DNA from: Paracoxiella cheracis
GTDB taxonomy: Bacteria > Pseudomonadota > Gammaproteobacteria > Coxiellales > Coxiellaceae
DNA: 64,000 bases
NCBI RefSeq assembly: GCF_049348705.1
Contig: NZ_CP186485.1
Span: forward strand, 1,612,001 to 1,676,000
Reading direction: 5' to 3'
The position numbers and the translations under genes are program-made. Of the stretch, positions 1 through 8,373 are shown piece by piece (position 1 is the first letter of the stretch; every line of letters starts with the position of its first letter). The notes under the pieces were generated by a model. That model was not told the origin of the DNA. It saw only the letters and a list, made by a program, of their open reading frames with translations, and made no database searches.

Positions 1-2
1 TC

Positions 3-770
3 GCCAACGAAGGGCTCTTTCGATATACATTATATGAAGGCAATAAAATTAACTCTGATTTATTACGCACAAACGCCTGGCATAACCGCAGCGACGTATT
101 AGTCTCTATCATCGTGTTGGTCAGTGTCGTCGGCACGATGTTTGGAATAACGTATTTAGACTCTATCGGTGCGCTCGTCATTGCCGTGTTGATTTTGAAA
201 ATGGGCATTAAACTTATCTGGCAAGGCACCAAAGAATTAATCGACACGGGTGTGGATGAAGAAATGCTTCACAACATTACGCAAGCCATTCTCAGCATTC
301 CCGGTGTCAGAGCCATTCATCAATTGCGCACGCGCTCACACGGTGGCACTATTTTTGCAGACGTGCACATTCAGGTAAGCCCGAATATTAGTGTCTCAGA
401 AGGCCATTTTATTAGCGAGAAAGTCCATATCTATCTAATTAAAAATTTTCAAGAAATTGATGATGTGACAGTCCACATCGACCCCGAAAATGATGAAACC
501 AGTATCCCCTCATTAAACTTACCCGATCGTGAAAAAATCAATCGCCTGTTAAAAACACGCTGGGAATGGCTTCCTGGTTACAATAAAATAAATCGCATCT
601 TGTTGCATTATTTAAACGGTAAACTGTATGTCGAAGTTTACATGCCTTTAACTGTTATTCAAGCGACAACAAACCAACAACAATTGCAAAAAGATTATCA
701 AGCAGCAGCGAAAGATATTACCGATATTGCTAAAATATCCCTCTATTTTGAAGGCAATACTAATGGATAA
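3..770 (+). CDS. Cation diffusion facilitator (CDF) transporter, 5' end outside window
   Basis: Inner-membrane metal/proton antiporter of the CDF family (Zn, Fe, Co or Mn efflux; the metal cannot be told). The reading frame is open from base 3, so the methionine at 114 is internal: residues before it include NAWHNRSDVLVS, the helix that carries the family's metal-site His and Asp. One or two membrane helices follow (about residues 35-75 of the visible part), then a cytoplasmic domain with HGGTIFADVHIQV and VTVHIDPEND, typical of the CDF C-terminal ferredoxin-like domain. A further ~80-residue C-terminal extension resembles a second small domain. Its stop lies inside the start of sbcB, so the two are probably co-transcribed. 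Confidence 0.85.
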   Translation, partial: ANEGLFRYTLYEGNKINSDLLRTNAWHNRSDVLVSIIVLVSVVGTMFGITYLDSIGALVIAVLILKMGIKLIWQGTKELIDTGVDEEMLHNITQAILSIPGVRAIHQLRTRSHGGTIFADVHIQVSPNISVSEGHFISEKVHIYLIKNFQEIDDVTVHIDPENDETSIPSLNLPDREKINRLLKTRWEWLPGYNKINRILLHYLNGKLYVEVYMPLTVIQATTNQQQLQKDYQAAAKDITDIAKISLYFEGNTNG

Positions 771-2160
771 ATCAAACAACACTTACCTATTTTACGACAT
801 CGAGACAACCGGTCTGAATAAATGTTTCGATCAGGTTCTTCAATTTGCGGCGATCCGCACAGACTTAACGCTCAACGAATTAGAGCGTCATTTCATTCAT
901 ATTCGCCTCAATTGCGACGTTGTGCCTTCGCCATCGGCTATCACCACGCATCGCATCACGCTAGAAGAAATTCAATCGGGCAAACCGGAAATTGATGCGA
1001 TCCACGAAATCCATCGCTTAATGAACACACCCGGCACGATCAGCCTGGGTTACAACACTCTCGGTTTCGACGATGAATTTCTGCGTTTTTCGTTTTATCG
1101 AAATTTATTGCCGCCTTATACACACCAATTTGCAAATCAATGTCGACGCATGGATCTTTATCCCATCGCCGTTATGTTTTATTTATTTAAACGCGACGCC
1201 ATCCAATGGCCAAACGTCGATGGCAAAATTACGATGAAGCTCGAACATTTAAGTGCCGCCAACCAATTGGCACAAGGTCAGGCCCACAACGCCATGGTCG
1301 ATGTCGAAGCGACATTATCGCTTGCAAAAAAATTTATGGCACATAAAAACATGTGGGATTATGCAATCGGTTATTTCGATAAAAACGAAGATATTCGGCG
1401 CTCCCAGCAATTACCGATTAGCTTTGAGTCGGAACACATGACGTTTCGTGAAGCGTTGCTCATTAACGGAAATTTAGGCGCAACGTTGTGCTATCAAGCA
1501 CCCGTGTTAAGTTTGGGGCAGCATCAACATTATAAAAATCAGTCGCTATGGTTGCGACTCGATTCTGAAACATTACAAACGACCACACCCGATAGCATCG
1601 CCGAAACAACATCGGTTATCCGCAAACGTGCTGGCGAACAACCCATTTTATTGCCGCCACTCGAACGATTCCTGATTCACTTAACACCAGAGCGCCAACA
1701 CTTAGCAAACGCGAATAAAACATGGCTGCACGATCATCCTGATCTGTTGCAGTTGATATGCGATTATCATCAACAATACTGCTATCCAAAAGTCGACAAC
1801 GTTGATCCCGATGCGGCTTTGTACGAGCTCGATTTTCCAACCTCGCGCGAAGAGTTTTTATTCCAACGCTTTCACCTCGCCAAGCCCGAAGACAAAGAAG
1901 ACCTCATCAAACAATTCCCCAACACCATCCGACAAGAACAAGCTCTGCGCATTCTTGGGCGTCATTTTGCCGAGACGTTATCCGATTCATCAAACCAGCA
2001 GTTTTTAGAATATTTGCAAACGATCCCGATCGATTACCGCGGCCGACAACGCTTGACTCGCACACAAGCATTGCAAGAAATTGCATTTTTGAAAAACGAA
2101 GGTGGTCTCGACAGCGAGCAAGTCGGGCTGCTTGAAGCGCTGGAAGGGTATCTCAGATGA
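763..2160 (+). CDS. sbcB: Exodeoxyribonuclease I
   Basis: SbcB/ExoI degrades single-stranded DNA 3'->5' and acts in recombination and mismatch repair in the cytoplasm. The N-terminus has the DnaQ-fold ExoI motif FYDIETTGLN (Asp/Glu metal ligands); GYNTLGFDDEFLR (ExoII) and AHNAMVDVEATLSLA (ExoIIIe type) follow, and then the SH3-like and helical C-terminal domains. Length 465 aa agrees with the family (about 475). I chose ATG 763, because it overlaps the stop of the upstream transporter (ATGGATAA) and the protein then starts just before the first beta strand; a longer frame from 727 would add residues encoded by the transporter. The stop overlaps the next gene's ATG (ATGA). Confidence 0.93.
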   Translation: MDKSNNTYLFYDIETTGLNKCFDQVLQFAAIRTDLTLNELERHFIHIRLNCDVVPSPSAITTHRITLEEIQSGKPEIDAIHEIHRLMNTPGTISLGYNTLGFDDEFLRFSFYRNLLPPYTHQFANQCRRMDLYPIAVMFYLFKRDAIQWPNVDGKITMKLEHLSAANQLAQGQAHNAMVDVEATLSLAKKFMAHKNMWDYAIGYFDKNEDIRRSQQLPISFESEHMTFREALLINGNLGATLCYQAPVLSLGQHQHYKNQSLWLRLDSETLQTTTPDSIAETTSVIRKRAGEQPILLPPLERFLIHLTPERQHLANANKTWLHDHPDLLQLICDYHQQYCYPKVDNVDPDAALYELDFPTSREEFLFQRFHLAKPEDKEDLIKQFPNTIRQEQALRILGRHFAETLSDSSNQQFLEYLQTIPIDYRGRQRLTRTQALQEIAFLKNEGGLDSEQVGLLEALEGYLR

Positions 2161-2702
2161 GTAAAAGCGAGGCTAAAATTAATTACACCAAAGTTAAGCT
2201 AATCCCAGCTTCGCTAAAAGATTATCCCATCATTCAAAATATGGCTCGCTTTTATGTATATGACATGAGCGAATATTTAGGGAATGAAGAAGGCTGGGAA
2301 ATTCCAGAAGATGGCCTCTATGAATGTATTAACTTTAGGAAATACTGGGAAACAGACAATACATTTCCTTTTTTAATTAAACATGAAAATGAGTTAGCAG
2401 GATTTGTCATTGTTGATAACAAGGGTAGTGAACCAAAAATTGATTTTAATATGGCACAATTTTTTATTCTGCGAAAGTTCAAAGGCAAAGGTATTGGACG
2501 CCATGTTGCCTTTCAATGTTTCAATCGCTTCCAAGGAATCTGGGAAGTGATGGTCATTCCCGGCAACACCGGCGCATACCATTTTTGGAAATCCATTATA
2601 AAAAAATACACGAGCAATGATTTTGTTGAGTATCAACGAAAAGTCGCTCACCTAAGCAACAACAACAAAAACATCTTTAAGTTCATCAGTAAAAATTTTT
2701 AA
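2157..2702 (+). CDS. GNAT-family N-acetyltransferase
   Basis: A 181-aa acetyl-CoA-dependent acetyltransferase of unknown substrate. The acetyl-CoA binding motif A is visible as LRKFKGKGIGRHVAFQCF (about residues 98-115), followed by VMVIPGNTGAYHFWKSI, typical of motif B. It overlaps sbcB by four bases (ATGA), so it is translated as part of the same operon. A run of about 15 bases separates its stop from a convergent small gene. Family assignment is firm; nothing in the sequence points to a particular substrate. Confidence 0.85.
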   Translation: MSKSEAKINYTKVKLIPASLKDYPIIQNMARFYVYDMSEYLGNEEGWEIPEDGLYECINFRKYWETDNTFPFLIKHENELAGFVIVDNKGSEPKIDFNMAQFFILRKFKGKGIGRHVAFQCFNRFQGIWEVMVIPGNTGAYHFWKSIIKKYTSNDFVEYQRKVAHLSNNNKNIFKFISKNF

Positions 2703-2718
2703 AACCTGTTTTTTATGT

Positions 2719-3069
2719 TTAGCTTCTAGGACCCATGCCTCCTACGCACGATGCATGCAACTGAGATCCCCGTGACAATTCTTCCTTTCCTGGAGCCTGA
2801 GCTTGGCGAAAAAGTTGCGATTGTGCTGCCCGTTCTTGACTTGACACACTTACAGATGTTTTGAACTCCGATTCACAAAAATTTATGCCTGATGCTATTA
2901 GATTAAGCAGATTCCGTTGATTTACGAGTTCTTTCATAAGTACTTCATGTGAAGAAGTGTCACTCATTTCTTGTAAGTAATAAATTACTTCTTTCACTGT
3001 TTTCGCAGCTTCATATAACAATAGAACTTGTTGGGATAGCTCGCTCATATTAAATTTAGAATTAAACAT
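2719..3069 (-). CDS. Hypothetical protein, 116 aa, start abuts an IS3 end
   Basis: I do not recognise this protein. The first ~60 residues are helical and look like a short coiled coil (LSQQVLLLYEAAKTVKEVIY). The C-terminal ~35 residues are low in hydrophobics and end in the odd stretch SQLHASCVGGMGPRS, which looks like read-through into a non-coding or repeated sequence. The start codon lies only 2-3 bases from the left end of the IS3-a element, so the native start or promoter may have been cut away by that insertion. Could be a truncated remnant. Confidence 0.4.
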   Translation of the reverse strand: MFNSKFNMSELSQQVLLLYEAAKTVKEVIYYLQEMSDTSSHEVLMKELVNQRNLLNLIASGINFCESEFKTSVSVSSQERAAQSQLFRQAQAPGKEELSRGSQLHASCVGGMGPRS

Positions 3070-3111
3070 ATTGATCTTCCCTCACTTTACCGGACACATT
3101 TTTTTTCGATT

Positions 3112-3918
3112 TTACGCAGCACATTCAAGCGCAACAGGGGTCTTGTAGTCAATAGCTGAATGCATTCTTCTGTGATTGTAATAGCCTTCAATATACTGAA
3201 AAAGACTTTGCCTTGCTTCAGCGCGTGTTGTGTAATCATTCACATGCACAAGTTCCGTTTTTAGGGTATGGAAAAAACTTTCTGCAATGGCATTATCCCA
3301 ACAATTAGCCTTTCTGCTCATTGAACCAATCAGCTTGTTTTGCTTGATGATTTCCCTATATTTTTTCGAACAATATTGACTGCCCCGATCAGAGTGTATA
3401 ATCACTTGCTTTGGATATTTTCGTTTGAATAACGCCATCAATAACGCATCACACACTAAATCTTGTTTCATGTTTTTATTCATTGACGAGCCAATAACCG
3501 AACGTGAATGCACATCGATAACCACCGCTAAATACAACCAACCTTCACGGGTTGGAATGTACGTCAGATCACTCACCCATTTTTGATTGATCGCCGTTCT
3601 CGTGAAATCTCTCTTTAAAATATTCTCAAAAATAGCCTTGTTGTGACCCGAGTCTGTGGTTATTTTAAATCTACGCTTGGCAAGTGCTTTTAAGCCCATG
3701 GAGCGCATACGCCGCTCAATACGCGTGTGACTGCAGGAAATCGATTCCGCTTGCAATGCACGAGTTATACGTGGTGAACCGTAACGTTGTTTGTTTCTCA
3801 TATAAATTACCTTAATTTTTTCATCTAATTGTTGGTTTGCTTGCTCACGTGGGCTCATAGGTCGCGATAGCCAGTCATAATAACCACTACGACTGACACC
3901 CAGTACATCACATAGCAA
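3112..3918 (-). CDS. IS3-family transposase OrfB (type a, copy 1), start codon damaged
   Basis: DDE integrase-like transposase. The rve core is visible with WVSDLTYIPTREGWLYLAV (first Asp), VIIHSDRGSQYCS (second Asp) and NAIAESFFHTLKTE (Glu), and the IS3 C-terminal YNHRRMHSAIDYKTPV. In copy 2 the frame begins upstream at a GTG (GTGAAGTACAGC); here the same codon reads GTA, so only an internal ATG remains and the first ~18 residues are lost unless made by frameshift from OrfA. Probably inactive on its own. Confidence 0.8.
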   Translation of the reverse strand: MLCDVLGVSRSGYYDWLSRPMSPREQANQQLDEKIKVIYMRNKQRYGSPRITRALQAESISCSHTRIERRMRSMGLKALAKRRFKITTDSGHNKAIFENILKRDFTRTAINQKWVSDLTYIPTREGWLYLAVVIDVHSRSVIGSSMNKNMKQDLVCDALLMALFKRKYPKQVIIHSDRGSQYCSKKYREIIKQNKLIGSMSRKANCWDNAIAESFFHTLKTELVHVNDYTTRAEARQSLFQYIEGYYNHRRMHSAIDYKTPVALECAA

Positions 3919-4055
3919 GTTAATTCCAAATAGTTGGGCGTGCTTTTGAATAAAGCTGTACTTTACTCGAGTTCTTTCGCGAAGTACGTGGCCGCCTTTT
4001 TTAGAATGGCTTTCTCCTGTTCCACTCGTGCCAGTCGCTTCTTAAGCTGTTGATT

Positions 4056-4215
4056 TTATTCAATGAGTTCCCCTATGTTGACCGGTTGCTTTGCGCTGGG
4101 ATGAATCACTTCACCACTCTTCCTGGCTTTATCCACCCAGGTGTGGAGGGTCGCTTCGGGCATGCCTAAGTCTTTTGCAGCGCTTAACACGGAAGGAGAA
4201 CTGAGTGCTAGATGG
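4056..4215 (-). pseudogene. IS3 OrfA remnant (type a, copy 1)
   Basis: C-terminal part of the helix-turn-helix OrfA (LALSSPSVLSAAKDLGMPEA, then LHTWVDKARKSGEV). The first ~18 codons are gone, replaced by the type b IS end at 4216. As in copy 2, the frame stops at TAA right after ELIE, although the same frame beyond it still encodes the usual leucine-rich coiled coil (NQQLKKRLARVEQEKAILKK). So the truncation of OrfA is shared by both copies. Confidence 0.75.
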
Positions 4216-4288
4216 TGACCTTTCCCCAAAATTAACACCATGACATGGATGAGATTTCCAATTATTCTACGACCGAGGAGATCTCAAC

Positions 4289-4552
4289 ATGAAAAAACGT
4301 TATACAGAAGAACAAATCATTAAAGCGATCAAAGAGCATGAAAGTGGCGCTAAGGTGGAAGACCTGTGCCGTCGCTTAGGCATATCTGGCGGTACTTTTT
4401 ACAATTGGCGTAGCAAGTATGCTGGCCTAGAGGTTAACGAAGCTAAGCGCCTGCGAGAGCTGGAGTCCGAGAACAATAAGTTAAAAAAGCTGCTGGCTGA
4501 AAAGATGTTAGAAAATGAAGCGCTCAAGGATGTTGTTTCAAAAAAGTGGTAA
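4289..4552 (+). CDS. IS3-family OrfA (type b, copy 1)
   Basis: 87-aa DNA-binding OrfA with a helix-turn-helix (DLCRRLGISGGTFYNWRSKY) and leucine-zipper coiled coil (RELESENNKLKKLLAEKMLE). A GGAG ribosome site lies 8 bases before the ATG. It ends in VSKKW with an A-rich AAAAAAGTGG stretch where a -1 frameshift to OrfB would give the fused transposase, as known for IS3 elements. Confidence 0.9.
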   Translation: MKKRYTEEQIIKAIKEHESGAKVEDLCRRLGISGGTFYNWRSKYAGLEVNEAKRLRELESENNKLKKLLAEKMLENEALKDVVSKKW

Positions 4553-5364
4553 CGCCTGCTAGCAAGAAGCAGGTTGTTTGTCACTTAATGAGCGCCTTTA
4601 AGCTGAGTGAACGAATGGCCTGCAAGCTAGTCGGGCTAAGTCGAACGGCTTACCGTTACGGACCCAAAAAGCGACGAGACGAGTTGATTAGAGCTCGATT
4701 AAAAGAATTGGCAGCTCAGTATTCTCGGTATGGTTATTTAATGCTTCACAGCCTCTTAAAAGCAGAGGGGCTTGTCATGAATAAGAAAAAAACCTACCGG
4801 ATTTACAAAGAAGAAAAGCTCCAGGTGCGTACAAAAAAGCGTAAAAAAATACAGCGACTACGATTAGTGATGTCATCACCGACTCAGAGAAATGAGCGTT
4901 GGTCGATGGATTTTGTTTACGATCAGCTGGCCAATGGAAGGCGTTTTCGTGTGCTAAACATTATCGATGATTTTAATCGTGAACTTATTGGCCAGCTAAC
5001 AGCATTTTCTATATCAGGACGTCAGGTGGCACGCTTCCTAGCAGAGCTTAGTGAGCAACGCAGGCTGCCAAAACAAATTGTTTGTGATAATGGTACAGAG
5101 TTTACAAGCAAAGCAATGTTCTTTTGGTCCAGGGAAAACAAAACCAAGCTTGCTTTCATTCAACCTGGAAAGCCAACTCAGAATGCGTTTGTTGAAAGCT
5201 TAAATGGCAAGTTCCGCAACGAATGTTTAAATCAACACTGGTTTCGTTCAATTGAAGAAGCCCGACATGAAATCAACCAATGGAGAAAGCACTACAATAC
5301 TAAAAGACCACACAGTTCATTAAATTATATGCCGCCTATTGAATTTGCGAAACAGGCTGCTTAA
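4546..5364 (+). CDS. IS3-family transposase OrfB (type b, copy 1)
   Basis: 272-aa DDE transposase: WSMDFVYDQLANGRRFRVLN (first Asp), VCDNGTEFTS (second Asp), NAFVESLNGKFRNECLN (Glu), C-terminal KRPHSSLNYMPPIEF. The frame begins at a GTG overlapping the end of OrfA and is probably reached by frameshift. All key residues are present; potentially active. Identical by eye to the OrfB at 11410-12228. Confidence 0.9.
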   Translation: MVTPASKKQVVCHLMSAFKLSERMACKLVGLSRTAYRYGPKKRRDELIRARLKELAAQYSRYGYLMLHSLLKAEGLVMNKKKTYRIYKEEKLQVRTKKRKKIQRLRLVMSSPTQRNERWSMDFVYDQLANGRRFRVLNIIDDFNRELIGQLTAFSISGRQVARFLAELSEQRRLPKQIVCDNGTEFTSKAMFFWSRENKTKLAFIQPGKPTQNAFVESLNGKFRNECLNQHWFRSIEEARHEINQWRKHYNTKRPHSSLNYMPPIEFAKQAA

Positions 5365-5408
5365 CATGAATATCTCATCGGTGTCCTGGTACTAGTTTAG
5401 GGGGAAGG

Positions 5409-5768
5409 TCAGTCTAAATACAGAATCCAATAATCGCCAGTAAAAGGCCAAAAAAAACGAACTTTTAACTTGCTGTAGTCATTTTTATTGGTTACCCAGG
5501 CTTTGCCTTTAGCTTCACTAAAATAATTATTGTTGTACTTGATGCAACGATTCAGGACTAATACTTTATCTCCTTGCAGGATATATTGTGCGCTTGTACA
5601 GCGACAGCCCTTTTGAAAGCGATTGGGAAACGAAGCGATTTCGTACCACTTTCCCATGTATCTATGGAGATCTACCTGCTTAGCTGTGGAAGGTGGAGCT
5701 TGCTTGGAGGAACAGCCCATGGTTATTCCTAAAATGAGTATGACTAGGTAAAAAATAATCCTTTTCAT
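5409..5768 (-). pseudogene. Lipocalin-like lipoprotein (Blc family), C-terminus cut off by IS
   Basis: Outer-membrane lipoprotein of the bacterial lipocalin family, which binds fatty acids or lysophospholipids. Signal peptide residues 1-18 with lipobox ITMGC (lipidated Cys19); lipocalin motif GKWYEIASFPNRFQKGC follows, then beta strands to DYWILYLD. Family members are about 170-180 aa; this one stops at 119 because the IS3-b element begins there and its first three bases (TGA) are the stop codon. The last beta strands and the C-terminal helix are lost, so the barrel is probably not closed. The start has no close upstream gene on this strand. Confidence 0.85.
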
Positions 5769-5864
5769 TGTCCTTATAGTATATAACTAATGATCATCAA
5801 TTCAAGGCATTGGCAATTATTGCGTTTTAGAGGCGGGAATGATATGTTACCGCCTCATATCCTT

Positions 5865-5941
5865 AGGCGCGTAGCTCAGTTGGTTAGAGCACCACCTTGA
5901 CATGGTGGGGGTCGGTGGTTCGAGTCCACTCGTGCCTACCA
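5865..5941 (+). tRNA. tRNA-Val (GAC)
   Basis: A 77-nt cloverleaf: acceptor AGGCGCG pairs with CGTGCCT (one G-T), D-arm GCTCAGTTGGTTAGAGC, anticodon arm CCACC-TTGACAT-GGTGG with anticodon GAC, T-arm GTGG-TTCGAGT-CCAC, encoded CCA end. It stands directly upstream of a tyrosine integrase, the usual arrangement where a genomic island has integrated into a tRNA gene's 3' end. Confidence 0.95.
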
Positions 5942-7123
5942 ATTTAACCCCTTGAAAAATAGATAAAATATCATATAAAACAACGATTAAATTGAAAATC
6001 CTCCTTATGTCAATCCTCCTTTCTTTTGCATCAACTTGTTAAATTTTGCACAATTTTGTACAGTTATTCATGCGTGGGGCACCCCCTGTGCACCCCGAGA
6101 ATAGGAGGGAAATGACTCATGACAGCAGCTTTAATTACAGTCAGTTTGGTTAATAAATTGCAGCCCAAAGATAAGCGGTATGAGGTGCGCGATACCGAGC
6201 TTAAAGGCTTCATGGTTCGTGTTTCGCCGAGCGGTGTTAAAACTTATGCTGTTCAGTATAAGAGAAGTGGTCGAGTTACTTTAGGTCAGCACCCTGCCTT
6301 GAAGCTTGGAAAGGCTCGCGACAAAGCGAAAAAGATTATCGGTGATTATGCTGATGGCTTAGATCCAAAACAAGCTGAAGCAAAAAGAAAGGGTATACCG
6401 ACACTAAAGACATTTTTAACAGAGGAGTATGAACCCTGGGTAAAAATGCATAATATTTCTGGTGAGGAAGCGATTAAAACAATCAAGCGGCATTTCTCTC
6501 ACTTGATGGATACTCCGATTGATCAGATCAAAGCGCAAGATATCGATAAATGGCGTACCAAAAAATTAGAATTGAAATCAATGAAGGTAAACACCATCAA
6601 TAGGACAGTCACGCCTTTGCGATCGGCTATTACGAAAGCAGTTGAATGGGGTATTATCGAGCAGCATGGTTTAGCTGGATTGAAAGTACTTAAATATGAC
6701 GATACTCGCATTCGATATTTAGATGAAGAAGAAAAGGAGAAGCTTTTTGCCGCATTGAATGAACGCGAGCATAAACTTAAGGTGGGCCGCATAAGCGCGA
6801 ATGAATGGCGTAAGTCACGAGGATATGACTTATATCCTGAGATCAAAGACTTTGAGTTTGCCGATCATTTACTGCCAATGGTAATTTTGGCTTTAAATAC
6901 TGGTGTTAGAAAAGGTGAGCTACGATCGCTGAAACGCAGTCATATTAATTTAAAGCAGAGTACTTTGTTTGTAGAAAAATCGAAAAACTATTTAGCGAGA
7001 TATGTGCCACTCAATAACAAAGCGACTACCATGTTAGAAACTTGGATGCGTCAAACTGAGAGCTTGAATAGTTCTTATCTTTTTCCAAGCCCAAGCGATC
7101 CGAGTAAGCCCATTACTACTATA

Positions 7124-8133
7124 ACCTCAGTTCTGGATAACTGCGTATAAATTATTCTTTATATTGTTGGTTTTTATTCCTGGTTTGTTTGGTCGCCAAG
7201 AATAGGCAATTAGCGCTGCAAGGGTATTGACTAAAAAATTAATCGGACTACGATGACGCGAATGCTCAACATGATACAAGTTTTTCAACTGATCGATAAT
7301 CGTTTCTACGATGCCACGTTGTTTTAGGAAAAACTTTTCAAATGCAGAAAACATTTTGTTCTTCATATTTTTACGGACTTTTGTCACAAATTTTAAATCG
7401 TGTTTTGCCAAATCGTCCGCAAGATCTTTTCCAAGATACCCTTTATCGCCAGCGCCCAACCCCTTTAAATTAGCCATTAATTTTCTAACAACAGCGCGAT
7501 CATCCACGTTCCCTTTCGTTAAACAAAAACGGATTAATTCCCCTTGATGATTAATCACAATATGTAGTTTAAAGCCGTAAACCCAGCCCATTGTGCTTTT
7601 ACTGCGTTTAGCAATGCCTTTGAAAACCTTGTTTCGATAAATTCGTTTATTGTGGCATACGCGTAGTGTAGTTGAGTCAATATAATACAATCCCGTGTGT
7701 TTGCCCTTTCTCGAAAGCAAATAGGCGGCGAGCATCATTAGCGCTGCTGATTGGCAGGCGACAAAACGTGTGTAACTCAGCGCCGTAGGAAAATACTTCT
7801 TCATGTCTTGTAAAACACATCCACAATAAAAATCCTTAAATGTGCGATAGTGACTCATTTGAAACAACACAATGATGGTGCCAATTTCAGACAAGCTCAT
7901 TTGCATCGCTCGATCTCGTTTTCTGTCTGGGTTCGGTAGCAAATACTTTGATTGACCTTTCAAATAATCCTTGCAAAAATCATCCATATCACAAAAAATC
8001 TCCGTGACCGGTGCCAACATGATTAACTCCTGTTACATTATTTAGCTGTAATTTTGGAGCTAAATTTTAGCGGTTCCGGTCTTTTTTTCAATTATTTCAT
8101 TCACTTATTCCTTTTCTTATACAGAACTCAGGT
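7124..8133 (-). mobile_element. IS982-family element, copy 1 (intact, ~1010 bp)
   Basis: Terminal inverted repeats ACCTCAGTTCTGGATAA / ACCTGAGTTCTGTATAA, flanked by the direct repeat TACTATA (7117-7123 and 8134-8140). One transposase gene on the minus strand. Insertion splits the integrase. Its undamaged transposase-start region is the empty-site reference for the B elements in copies 2 and 3. Confidence 0.95.
7127..8020 (-). CDS. IS982-family transposase (copy 1)
   Basis: 297-aa DDE transposase: YYIDSTTLRVCHNKR (first Asp), GLGAGDKGYLGKDL (second Asp), QRGIVETIIDQLKN (Glu), and a C-terminal NFLVNTLAALIAYSWRPNKP. ATG preceded by AGGAGTTAATC. Appears complete; differs from copies 2 and 3 by a Phe for Leu in the NKMFSAFEK region. 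Confidence 0.93.
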   Translation of the reverse strand: MLAPVTEIFCDMDDFCKDYLKGQSKYLLPNPDRKRDRAMQMSLSEIGTIIVLFQMSHYRTFKDFYCGCVLQDMKKYFPTALSYTRFVACQSAALMMLAAYLLSRKGKHTGLYYIDSTTLRVCHNKRIYRNKVFKGIAKRSKSTMGWVYGFKLHIVINHQGELIRFCLTKGNVDDRAVVRKLMANLKGLGAGDKGYLGKDLADDLAKHDLKFVTKVRKNMKNKMFSAFEKFFLKQRGIVETIIDQLKNLYHVEHSRHRSPINFLVNTLAALIAYSWRPNKPGIKTNNIKNNLYAVIQN

Positions 8134-8373
8134 TACTATAAAAAAAGCCTGGGCTAAGGTGGTAAGTGATGCAGGTATTAAAAATTTGCGTTGGCATGAT
8201 CTGCGCCACGACTTTGCGAGTAATCTAGTCATGAAGGAAGTGAGTCTTTATGCTGTGCAAAAGTTGCTTGGACACAAAAAGATTGATCAAACGATGAAGT
8301 ATGCGCATTTGGCACCGGATTTTATTGCCGAGTCGGTGAGGCGGTTGGATTAGGTAGAGTTATATAAGTAAAT

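Larger units (their letters stand above)
3072..4215 (-). mobile_element. IS3-family element type a, copy 1, truncated at its transposase-start end
   Basis: Left end TGATCTTCCC...TTACCGGACAC matches, with small differences, the outer end of the second copy at 17900 (TGTAATCTTCCCC...TTACCGGACAC). Transcribed leftwards: OrfA remnant then OrfB. The orfA-side end is missing, replaced at 4216 by the first base of another IS3-family element (type b). The flank beyond that second IS is the lipocalin gene and not the rest of this IS, so a deletion or recombination has occurred. Confidence 0.85.
4216..5411 (+). mobile_element. IS3-family element type b, copy 1 (intact, ~1196 bp)
   Basis: Ends are imperfect inverted repeats: left TGACCTTTCCCCAAAATTA, right (reverse complement) TGACCTTCCCCCTAAACTAG. 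It carries two overlapping frames, orfA and orfB. Left flank is a truncated IS3-a, right flank the lipocalin gene; no target duplication is seen (GATGG versus GTCTA), which suggests the element was a recombination junction after insertion. This copy gives the empty-site reference for the A element inserted in copy 2 (9667). Confidence 0.9.
6119..8353 (+). pseudogene. P4-type tyrosine integrase split by IS982
   Basis: Site-specific recombinase that would insert/excise an island at the adjacent tRNA-Val. The first part (6119-7123) has the N-terminal arm-binding DUF4102 domain (LVNKLQPKDKRYEVRDTELK), the SAM-like core, and the catalytic Arg motif NTGVRKGELRSL. The second part (8141-8353) has LRWHDLRHDFAS (His-x-x-Arg), LLGHKKIDQT (His/Trp box) and the catalytic Tyr in MKYAHL. 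Removing the IS and one copy of the 7-bp duplication TACTATA joins the two pieces in frame to a 405-aa protein, normal for the family. AGGAGG lies nine bases before ATG 6119. Broken now, so the island is probably fixed. Confidence 0.9.
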
